From NCBI GenBank assembly GCA_963682025.1, contig OY821519.1, positions 10,715,668 through 10,779,667 of the forward strand: a DNA stretch of 64,000 bases, written 5' to 3'. The notes beneath the pieces were generated by a model, which saw only the letters and a program-made list of their open reading frames with translations, did not search any database and was not told where the DNA came from. Positions within the stretch are counted from its first letter, which is position 1, and the number at the start of each line of letters is the position of its first letter. Made by a program: the position numbers and the translations under genes. This document shows positions 28,801 to 40,800 of the stretch, one piece after another. The stretch is from Cordilura impudica (Eukaryota > Arthropoda > Insecta > Diptera > Scathophagidae).

Positions 28801-31800
28801 GTCACTTATATTTTGAAGAAATATATACAAATCAAATTTGAAAAAAAAAATCTGTGCAATATTTTTGTTTTTTGATAGATTTAAGTGAATATCGGGAAGC
28901 AGCTCTTTATGGGGCCTATGACTAAGAATTGTCCTACAGGGATTTTTTTTGGAAGGACGGACGGACAGACGGACGGACGGACGGACGCTAAATCGACTCA
29001 GAAAGTGATTCTGAGTCGATCGGTATAACAAAAGATGGGTCCATGGAAAATATTTTTGGTAGTTACAGACAGCAGCACAAAGTCATTTTACCCAAACCGC
29101 ATAGTGGTATAGGGTATAAAAATTTCAAAATGTTTTTTTAAATTTAGATTTAATTCAAAAAAATAAATTCAAAACATTAATACTAAAATATCAAAGTATA
29201 GTTCCGAAATAGCATTTATATAACTTTTCAATAGGGCCACAAAAATAATACAAATTATTAATCTTAATAAATGCGAAATTAACCCTAAGCCCTCTTTTGA
29301 TGTGTCTTATTTCTGACTTTCTGGTTGAATTTTCCGTTTTGGTGTATTCAGGGACTTATAGTAAAATTTCACGGCGAATATTTGTGCGGCACATTTTAAC
29401 CGCTTAAATCACTGTTTTAATGGTGTTTTTGCTCCTTTTAAAAGAAGGACAAAAATGACCCATAACTTGAGGAGTTAAACGGTTAACATATTATACAAAA
29501 AATGTTCTCGGTAACATCGGTATTTTTTTTTTTGCTATTTTGTTTGAAAGTGGATATTTGTACAGAAATATAATAGTGCGGCCCACCGTAGGTGAAATTC
29601 CAAATTTGGCCCTACAAGCCATTTACGTGCCCACCCCTGTATAGGGTATCGTATGGTCGGTCTAGACCGACTATAATTTTCTTACTTGTTTTTTTTTGTT
29701 TTTTTTTTTTTTTTCAAAACGTGTTTTTATTCCGTTACGACAGAAATAATCTTGTACTTTTGTTTATTAATTTCGATACGTAACTTATCGAATGCCATAA
29801 TCTATCCATTCGATACGTTACGAAATTTTACACGATACGAAAGCTCACTTGATCACGAATGCCGTAATTCGGCCCCAGTCTTGACCAAATTTTTTAAAGA
29901 CACTTATTTTTTAGCAAAAACATATCAAAACCAAATTTGAGAAAAATCTGTGCAATATTTTATTTTATTTTTTGTAGATTTAAGTGAAGATTGGGAAGCA
30001 ACTTTATGTGGGTGCTATGACTAAGAATTGTTAAACAAAATTTATTTTTGGCCCGCTAATTAGTAGTTGGATTAAACATACACAAACCAATTTTGACCGG
30101 GATCTATATTATAATTTGGATCTTATGGCAATTTAAGTCGATCTCATAGGGGACAATCGTATAGGGACTAGTTTTGAACATGCAAATATTTTCACTAATT
30201 TCAATAGCGTTCGTCCTATTGCCGATTAAAGCTTTTATAGCGAATTTGATCAAAATAGATTCATATTTGCGACCTGTAGTTTGATTACAATATTTACGTG
30301 GACAAACAGACAGAAGGACGGACGGACGGACATCGTTAAATCGACTCAGAAAGTGATCGGTATAATAAAATATGGGTCTGGGCCAAATATTTTGGGTAGT
30401 TGCAAATATCAGCCCTAACTCACTATACCCTGACCACATAGTGGAATAGGGATATAAAAATTATACTCTAAAAATCAATTTAAGTAGTCCCTTTTACCGG
30501 AGAAGGTAGCTTTTTGTAGATATGTACAATTTTCAGTTTTTTTTTAACAAAGTATTTATTATTAAAACAGTTTTAAAAATATCTTCGAAAAAATATATTT
30601 AATTTAAAAAATTTGCCGCAAACTTCCTAAAGACTGTGTTTGTGTGTACTTTTTGCTTTGATTTATATTTTTACTCGTACCATGAAATTAATATTTTTAG
30701 ATAAAAATATTTCATTTGCTATACTCAGTGTCGTTTTAAGTAATTTTTAAAATTACTTAAAACTTAAAAGTATTTCACTTTTTGTATTATCCTAAACTCC
30801 AAAAATGTTTATTCAATTCGGTTCGTTGTAATACTTACAAACATGTCGCATGAGCCAATTCGCATTCATTATTGTAGGTTTTAGCATCCGTACCACATAA
30901 TTTATCACTTTTCTTGGAAGAGAATATAGAACCAAACAGATTATTGAAATCTTTGCATGGAGGCAATTGCTTACATCTGGACAAACGAGCCTTACACTTA
31001 TCCATACCCATCTTTTGTATGGCTTTGCGTTGGGGACTAAAACAATCAAATGAGAATGAATGAATGAACAACTCCGGACGAGTATAATACACACAACACC
31101 TTCTACATACCCACAATTTAACATTTTCAATTCGCACAGGGATGAATAAATGTTACCATCACTACCGCAAACATAGGCGGCACTATCTGTTTTGGCACAT
31201 TCGGTGGGACAGTTTTCCACTTGATTACCGTTGCGTTCTTGGGGCATACAAAATGATAATGGCACCTCAAACACATGTTTACCACAATTGGAGGAACGCA
31301 TTTTACAAGGACTGGCATAAAGTCTGCCATCTGAGCCACATGTGGGTCGGGCAACACGCCAACATGATTCACGACACATTCTCGTTGATTGGCAATGTTT
31401 TCGACTTGTTTTAACCACACCCTGTCCGCAAGTTAACAATTTCATTTCACAGGTGGAATTATAAACATTGCCGTCTGAAGCACAAATGGGACCATCCTTT
31501 GGAGCACTATTACAATCAACGGGGCATGATTCACGTATGGCACTTGTATTGCTGCAAGATCCTACATGAGCCATTTTAACAGCGGACAAACCGACGCGAC
31601 AAGCTTGTACACGCAACATGCATCTGAAATTTCAAAATGAAATAAAAAAAAATTATATACTTATAATGTATTTCTTATATAATATATAATTAAATGGGTA
31701 AAGACAATACAAACCTATTTAAGTATGTGCGTCCATCTGTACCACATATGGGATCTTTTTCACTAGGACAACGATGTTTACAATCAGATCCTCGGGCTCT

Positions 31801-34800
31801 TTCGCAACCATCTCTTACATCCTTGAAAAGAAAAAAAATTATAAAATCTATAATATTAGTAGGTAAGGCGATTTCTTGTGAACGACAGTTTTCTCCCGAT
31901 TTTGATCAAATGTATCTTATTTGAAAGGTATTTCTTTTTAGCTGTCCACCAGATTTACAGATTTTTAAATTTTTACATTTTTTTTAAACAAAATGCATTT
32001 AAACTTGCTACTAACACATACATAAAATTATACAATGCTATATGTGTGGTCGTTAAATTGGTTAATATATTTGTGAGTTTGTTTTCTTCATTCACAATAA
32101 TAATTGTGTTGAATTGAAAAACAATTTTGGACATAAACCAGTAATTGGACGTAAACAATAATCGATATTTAACAAGTAAGAAAATTATAGTCGGTCTAGA
32201 CCGACTATACGATACCCTATACCATGCGTTTAGAGACCCTATCTCTCAGGCCCAACTAACTGGATATAGAAAATAAGCATAAACCAAATTTGAGTGGGAT
32301 TTTTATTAATTTTTTCAGCTGCAGATATGAAAAAGTTCATATCGGATGCTATATCTATATGGGGACTAGGCCTAAAAATGGACCGATCCTGCCTATGTTT
32401 GGTAAAGTCTCTTGTATTTTGCAAAACTATATACAAACAAAATTTGAGAATAATCAATGCAATATTTTTGTTTTTTGATAGATTTAAGTGAAGATCGGGA
32501 AGCAGCTCTATATGGGGCCTATGACTAAGAGTTGTCCAATAGGGATAATTTTTGGACTACTGATTAATGGATATAATATATATATACAAACCCAATTTGA
32601 CTAAGATTTGTATGATAATTTTGATCTTATGGCAATATATGTTGATTTCATAGGGGTCATTTGTATGGGGGCTAGGTCTGAACATGGACCGATTATCACC
32701 AATTTCAATAGCGTTCATCCCATGGCCGATAAAAGATCAAATACCAAATTTCGTCAAAATATATTCATATTTGCGACCTGCAGTTTGATTACAAGCTTTA
32801 CATGGACACACAGACGGACGGACGGACATCGTTAAATCGAATCAGATAGTGATACTGATTCGATCGGTATAATTAAAGATATTTTTGGTTGTTACAAACA
32901 GCAGCACAAAGTCATTATACCCAAACCACATAGTGGTATAGGGTATAGTTTTGAATTGTTAATTCGCTAAAATTGATTAGCATACCTTTAGGGTCTTTAT
33001 TAAATGAAAAAAGAAAATTTTTAGAATTTGCACTCGAATTTTGAGGGCTGGGAGCTGCTAGTTATAATAATTATCGGTGTAAAAAATTAAATAATGATCG
33101 TATTAGAAATTTTGCAATTTGGTATAATTGTAAATGATACCAGATAGAATCTTAAGTTCCGAGTTTTGTTATTTGTAATTCATCTTGCAAACTCAACCAA
33201 ATTTGTTGGAAGAGTTAACTTTACCCTTTCAGACCTAGCTATACCGATTGTGAGATCTGGTTTAAGGTGATTAAAATATAAACAAATACATTTTTTCTGA
33301 TTCTTTTTACCAGTATTTGAACAAAAGAGAACTAAAAAAGAAACGCGATGTAAAATTAAAAGAATATTTATATTGATTTTACAATAACTACAATCGTTTT
33401 ACTACTCAGGTCTGAAATTGTTAAAATGACAGTTGAAAAGACGTTAAATACATTTTTCATAAAAATTAAAATTACGCCGTACTAGAACATAATAACCACA
33501 ACTAACAGAGCAATAAACAAGTAAGAGTGTTAAATTCGGGTATGCCGAATCTTTGATACCCTCCACCTGTGCTTCATGTTTATATTAATTATTTTTATTA
33601 AATTATTTTTTACAAATGTATACAAAATATTTGAAAAAGTAAACAAAGGGTGAGTTCCAAAACGTCATTTGCAATGCAACTAAACAAAGTCATGCATTCC
33701 TAAACGCAACCGTGTAAACGTTGACAATGTCACACATCCCTAAATTTTTAATAAAAGTTATCGATGCGTAACAAAAAGCAAACTTTGCATTACTAATTTT
33801 GTTGATGCAGTGTTTTTATTACAAAGTAAACAACACATTTGTTTGCTTTGTTTCGAAACGGTAGTAAAAAAGCATCACTGCAATGAATTTTGACGTTTTG
33901 GAACTCACCCAAATTGATAAATTTAATATAAATTATTACAACAAATACACCGAATATTTAATATTTTTTAGAGGTGTCTCCATATTATCGGACATATCTT
34001 GGCACAATGATGCCCGATTTACCCCATTTTAAATCGCAACCTGCTCGAAATAATGACAAACCATATTATCCTAAGTTTACCCTAATAAATAATATATTTT
34101 GTGAATGAGCGTGACTTCAACAGACAGACGGACATCGCTATATCGACTTATTATAAGAATGGAGAATATATATACTTTATGATGCATTTTTCCATTCATT
34201 ACAAACTGAATGACAAACTGATATACATATACCTTCTGCACAGTGGTGTCGAGGGTATAAAAAACTAAAAAAATATAATCCAAATTAAAAAGATTGTGTT
34301 TTATAGTTATCAAAATAACTAAAAAAAAATTAACTGTTACTAAGAGCGACCGAAAATATCAGTTATTTTAAATTTTTTAATAAAATTAGCATATAGAAGT
34401 AAATGTCGGAGAAATCATTCAAGTTACAATTTTGACCCTTGTGATCTAGTTTTTATAATTTTTATTATTTCGAGCAGAAATAAAAGTTATTTTTTGAAGC
34501 AGAAATAACCTCTTTTATATTCATTCTTTCGAGCAGAAATAAAAGTTATATTTTGACTTCTTAATATCAACCAGTGCAAAAAAAATGTCGGTCTAGACCG
34601 TCTATACGATACCCTATGCTATGCATTTAAAAAAGGGTTCTTAGGGCGAACTAATTGGATATATAAAATAAGCATTAACTATGTGGTTTGGGTATAATGA
34701 CTGTGCTGCTGCTTGTAATTACCATAAAATATTTGACCTAGACCCATCTTTTGTTATACGAACGACTCAGAATCACTTTCTGAGACGATTTATCGATGTC

Positions 34801-37800
34801 CTTCCGTCCGTCTGTCCGTCTGTGTGTCCATGTAAACCTTTTAATCAAACTACAGGTCGCAAATATGAATATATTTTGATGAAATTTGGTATATAAGCTT
34901 TTATCGGAACGCTATTGAAATTGGTAAAATTCGGTCCATGTTCAGACCTAGTCCCCATACAAATGACCCCTATGAAATCTACATAAATTGCCATAAGATC
35001 CAAATTGTCATATAGATCTCAGTCAAATTGGGTTTATATGTGTTTATTATATCCATTAATCAGTAGTCCAAAAATAATCCCTATGGGACAATTCGTAGTC
35101 ATATGCCCCATATAGAGCTGCTTCCCGATCTTCATTTAAATCTATCAAAAAAAATATTGCACAGATTTTTTTCAAATTTGTTTTGTATATATTTTTTCAA
35201 AATATAAGTGATTTTACCAAATATGGTCAGGTTCGGTCCATTTTTCGACCTAGTCCCTATATAAATATAGCATCCGATATGAACTTTTTCATATCTGCAG
35301 CCAAAAAAATTAATAACAATGCCACTCAAATTTGCTTTATGCTTATTTTCTATATCCAATTAGTTGGTCCGATGAGATAGGGTCTCTAAACCATGGTATA
35401 GGGTATCGTATAGTCGGTGTAGACCGACTATGATTTTCTTACTTGTTTAGCCTGCAGATATATAAAAGATAGATGTAATAAACGCACACGAACCAAATTT
35501 GACCGAGATCTATATATTAATTTTGATCTCATGGCAATTTAAGACGATCATTTGTCATTTGTCATTTGTTTGGGGACTACAATTTCACTAACTTCAGTAA
35601 CGATCGTCCTATGACCGGTTATACCAAATTACATCAAAATTTATTCAAATTTCCGACCTGTAGTTTGATTACAAGGACACACAGACGGACGGACGGACGG
35701 ACATCGCTAAATCGACTCAGATGGGTATAATGGAAGATGGGCCTGGGTCAAATATTTTTAGCAGTTACAAACATCAGCACAAACTCATTATACCCTGACC
35801 ATTTAGTGGTATCGGGTATAATAGCTGTTATTTCTGCCTGAAAAATCAAAATCAAAAAATAACTTTTATTTTGTGACTTCTATGATAAAAGCAATAACTG
35901 TTACGGGCTCTGGTTACTAAATTGGATTATTTTTTATTAGTTACCTTTCAAAAATAGTGATTTAATCCTTTCTCAAATTCAAATAACTACACATTAGCTA
36001 TTACTGATGTGCTTGTAGTTACCACAAACATTTTCTGATATTTTGTCCAATTACCCAATTTTCCGATTTATGTATGTATTCTCACCTGAACGACACTATT
36101 TCTGGAACAAGTCTTCTTTTTCAAATCACACAAATTGGCATAAATCAAACCATCCGAACCACACACTGGATCTGCCCCCACGGTAAGACTAGGTGGACAT
36201 GATCTGGGACAATTGCTGGAACTGCCACGATTTTGACGTGGCATCGAGGGATTCATTGCTGCAGTAAGTAAAGCTAATGATTCATCGTTTTGAAAGTCAG
36301 CTTCAGTTGGTTGAGCTGGTACTAAACCTTCTGTCGTTGCAACGGGAACATCTGTTGCAGGTGCCAATTTCTCTTCGGGTTGCAATTCAATGCGACTATA
36401 ACGTATTACTGGTGCCTGAGCCGGCAGCTTTATGATTTTAATGGGTGAATCGGTTACTAAAAAAAGAAAGTACAAACTAAAATCTTAGTGCATGATTTAA
36501 ATTAAATTTACATATCAAGAGGTTAACTTAGAAAAGTTATTTTTCAGTGGAGCAAAAAACTGTTTAATTTGAGAATTATCTATAATATACAATAATGGCG
36601 CTTTTCGCGTTTGATTTAGCATTTGGCGCTTTTAGTTTCCTTTTTAAATGGAAAAATCAAGATTGAAATACTTAACTTTAAAAACTAAGTCATTGAATAT
36701 CCGTTTTTTGAATTCTCTACTTTTGTTATAAAATTAAACGTATAATTAATGTTGTACTAATTACAAAATTCCATAAAATATTTCTACTAAAATTAAATCA
36801 GTTCAAACATATAAAAATGCTAAATATTATATAAAAACAAGTAATAGTGTTAATTTCGGCTGTGCCGATACTGAAACATTAATTCCGAATACCAATTAAA
36901 TTTAAAGTAAATTGTTTTTCTTTTCGGCCAGTTCCTATTATAATTTCTTTTTATAAAAAATAATGATCATGTCTTCTAATGGCTTACTAGAGTACTTCCT
37001 AGAACACTAATGAAATTCATTATTTATCGCAGCCGGAGTTATAATACCCTAAGTTTGAACCATATTAGAATGTTTTGAGACCTTAGAGGTTATACGATAA
37101 TTAAAAAAAAAAATTGAAATGATTCTTGGCTAAAAATTATTAGTATTAAAAATAAGCAAGTTTTAAAATATTTTTATTTGAATTAGCTAGTAATATGTTA
37201 ATTTAAGGACACATTTAATACAAGAAAAAAGAAACTAAATATCTTTAATATTAATAGGCTAGACGATTTCTTGTTACCGATGTTTTGTTCTACCGCTTTA
37301 TCCCGATTTTGACCAAACGTATATTATTTGAAAGGTATTTCTTTTTAGCTGATCAGAAGATTTACCGATTTTAAAATTTTTCCTTTATTTTGAGTATTTT
37401 GCATTTAAAATTGCTACCAGAATATACATAAAATTATAGATATGCTATGTGTATGTTTATTAAATTTGTTAATGTGTTTGTTAATGAGTTTGTTATCTTC
37501 ATTCACAATAATAATAAACCAAAAAGTGTTGGTTTGTGAATTGGCTAAGTTGAGAAATAAGGTTGCCTAGAAATTGCACTCCAATTTCGAGCGCTGAAAT
37601 CTGTTAGTAGAAATTAAAACTTTTGGTTTTTTAATTTTTAATTTTTAATTTTTAATTTTTAATTTTTAATTTTTAATTTTTAATTTTTAATTTTTAATTT
37701 TTAATTTTTAATTTTTAATTTTTAATTTTTAATTTTTAATTTTTAATTTTTAATTTTTAATTTTTAATTTTTAATTTTTAATTTTTAATTTTTAATTTTT

Positions 37801-40800
37801 AATTTTTAATTTTTAATTTTTAATTTTTAATTTTTAATTTTTAATTTTTATTTTTTAATTTTTAATTTTTAATTTTTAATTTTTAATTTTTAATTTTTAA
37901 TTTTTAATTTTTAATTTTTAATTTTTAATTTTTAATTTTTAATATTTAATTTTTAATTTTTAATTTTTAATTTTTAATTTTTAATTTTTAATCTTTAATT
38001 TTTAATTTTTAATTTTTAATTTTTAATTTTTAATTTTTAATTTTTAATTTTTAATTTTTAATTTTTAATTTTTAATTTTTAATTTTTAATTTTTAATATT
38101 TAATTTTTAATTTTTAATTTTTAATTTTTTTTAATTTTTAATTTTTAATTTTTAATTTTTAATTTTTAATTTTTAATTTTTAATTTTTAATTTTTAATTT
38201 TTAATTTTTAATTTTTAATTTTTAATTTTTAATTTTTAATTTTTAATTTTTAATTTTTAATTTTTAATTTTTAATTTTTAATTTTTAATTTTTAATTTTT
38301 AATTTTTAATTTTTAATTTTTAATTTTTAATTTTTAATTTTTAATTTTAAATTTTAAATTTTTAATTTTTAATTTTTAATTTTTAATTTTTAATTTTTAA
38401 TTTTTAATTTTTAATTTTTAATTTTTAATTTTTAATTTTTAATTTTTAATTTTTAATTTTTAATTTTTAATTTTTAATTTTTAATTTTTAATTTTTAATT
38501 TTTAATTTTTAATTTTTAATTTTTAATTTTTAATTTTTAATTTTTAATTTTTAATTTTTAATTTTTAATTTTTAATTTTTAATTTTTAATTTTTAATTTT
38601 TAATTTTTAATTTTTAATTTTTAATTTTTAATTTTTAATTTTTAATTTTTAAATTTTAATTTTTAATTTTTAATTTTTGATTTTTAATTTTTAATTTTTA
38701 ATTTTTAATTTTTAATTTTATATTTTTAATTTTCAATTTTTAATTTTTAATTTTTAATTTTTAATTTTTAATTTTTAATTTTTAATTTTTAATTTTTAAT
38801 TTTTAATTTTTAATTTTTAATTTTTAATTTTTAATTTTTAATTTTTAATTTTTAATTTTTAATTTTTAATTTTTAATTTTTAATTATTAATTTTTAATTT
38901 TTAATTTTTAATTTTTAATTATTAATTTTTAATTTTTAATTTTTAATTTTTAATTTTTAATTTTTAATTTTTAATTTTTAATTTTTAATTTTTAATTTTT
39001 AATTTTTAATTTTTAATTTTTAATTTTTAATTTTTAATTTTTAATTTTTAATTTTAAATTTTTAATTTTTAATTTTTAATTTTTAATTTTTAATTTTTAA
39101 TTTTTAATTTTTAATTTTTAATTTTTAATTTTTAATTTTTAATTTTTAATTTTTAATTTTTAATTTTTAATTTTTAATTTTTAATTTTTAATTTTTAATT
39201 TTTAATTTTTAATTTTTAATTTTTAATTTTTAATTTTTAATTTTTAATTTTTAATTTTTAATTTTTAATTTTTAATTTTTAATTTTTAATTTTTAATTTT
39301 TAATTTTTAATTTTTAATTTTTAATTTTTAATTTTTAATTTTTAATTTTTAATTTTTAATTTTTAATTTTTAATTTTTAATTTTGAATTTTGAATTTTGA
39401 ATTTTTAATTTTTAAATTTAATTTTAAATTTTTAATTTTTAATTTTTAATTTTTAATTTTTAATTTTTAATTTTTAATTTTTAATTTTTAATTTTTAATT
39501 TTTAATTTTTAATTTTTAATTTTTAATTTGTAATTTTTAATTTTTAATTTTTAATTTTTAATTTTTAATTTTTAATTTTTAATTTTTAATTTTTAATTTT
39601 TAATTTTTAATTTTTAATTTTTAATTTTTAATTTTTAATTTTTAAGTTTTAATTTTTAATTTTTAATTTTTAATTTTTAATTTTTAATTTTTAATTTTTA
39701 ATTTTTAATTTTTAATTTTTAATGTTTAATTTTTAATTTTTAATTTTTAATTTTTAATTTTTAATTTTTAATTATTAATTTTTAATTTTTAATTTTTAAC
39801 TTTTAATTTTTAATTTTAAATTTTTAATTTTTAATTTTTGATTTTTAATTTTTAATATTTAATTTTTAATTTTCAGTTTTTAATTTTTAATTTTTAATTT
39901 TTATTTTTAATTTTTAATTTTTAATTTAAAATTTTTGTTTTTACTTTTTCATTTTGCATTTTTCATGTCTCAAAACTTCCTTTTTACTGTCATTTGTTAA
40001 TTTTTATTTATGTTTGATTAGCATTAATATTAAATGCAGTGATAATTGTGTTATTTATATGGAATATATTATAACATTAAGAATACTTTTAAATGATAGA
40101 GGAAATTAAATATAAATGTTTATAAAAAGTGAAGAAATATAATGCAGAAAACATCGACAAAAAGGTCATTACATATCATAAGATTTTCACCAATACAATC
40201 ATAAGTCACACCGATTTTGTCTTACGTCTTACATCTTACGCTGTTTTTGTGATCGTATTGTGAAATAGATTTTTACCCCCTGCGCGTATAGATTTTTACA
40301 CATCAAAAACGTTAGAAATATTATTTAAAAGTCTTACTATTACTACAGAAGAATTTATAATTTTTTGCTGTCAAATTTGTTAATTTTAGCAAAATAAATT
40401 TGCTGATCATTAGCGCAATGATTCTGATTCTTTGTAGCGTTTTTAGTGCTTTGACGAAATTAGATAATTGCTCTTGTAAGAACATCTTCCTGGTTTTTGT
40501 TTCTAAAGTACTATTCGGCCAGTTCTTTATAACTGAAGCTCTCCATAGTTTTCTGAATGTTTTTATTTGCGACTGTTATTGCTGAAATATATTAAAGCAA
40601 TTGAGTTTGTATTCATTTTCTTATAAGCCTTCTCATAAGCCATCATCCTATGTTTGTAGATAAAATAAGGTAAGAAAATGATATTAGTGCATTACTACCT
40701 AAAATAATATATAAAAAGCCACTATACAAATGAATTATTTTCTTTACTATTTGCATTAGTGCATTGTTAGGTAAAATAAAAAGGTATAAAAAAAGGTATG

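Larger units (their letters stand above)
27733..29700 (-). mobile_element. INE-1/DINE-1-like family-1 element, split by a hAT-like insertion
   Basis: Runs TATACCCTATACCACTATGT ... GTCCGTCCGTCC ... to GACCGACTATAATTTTCTTA and CTTGTT, the reverse of the copy at 53452. It is broken at 28476-29639; joining the flanks restores GGTATAGGGTATCG exactly as in other copies. Confidence 0.8.
26677..29879 (+). mobile_element. DNA transposon Y with 30-bp TIRs and a Myb/SANT-like remnant
   Basis: Ends GGGGCCGAATTACGGCATTC and its exact reverse complement at the far side. Interior 26955-27400 reads, with frameshifts, as a MADF/Myb-SANT-like protein: [49 protein letters not shown]. This is a motif I associate with the DNA-binding protein of Harbinger-type and related fly elements. 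Subterminal GCATTCGxTATCGA motifs recur. No transposase was seen. Interrupted by the family-1 element at 27733-29700. Confidence 0.55.
26037..30456 (+). mobile_element. INE-1/DINE-1-like family-1 element, split by later insertions
   Basis: The 5' part (26037-26199) has the ATTATAGTCGGTCTAGAC start and TATTTATATGGGGACTA. A short middle piece (26661-26676, GTTGAAAAATGGA) and the 3' part (29880-30456, with GACGGACGGACGGACATCG and a CACATAGTGG end) complete the order seen in intact copies at 32172 and 53452. Two independent insertions separate the pieces. Confidence 0.7.

Noticed and set aside
30835..31137. Reading the Kazal frames at 30813-31619 as one uninterrupted exon
   Set aside because: The frame after the GTATGT donor at 31110 loses the cysteine pattern; splicing to 31036 restores module 5 exactly.
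32608..32835. Recurring frames such as [11 protein letters not shown] and [18 protein letters not shown] in several places
   Set aside because: They are chance frames in INE-1-like family-1 copies, with no conserved start and both strands equally open.
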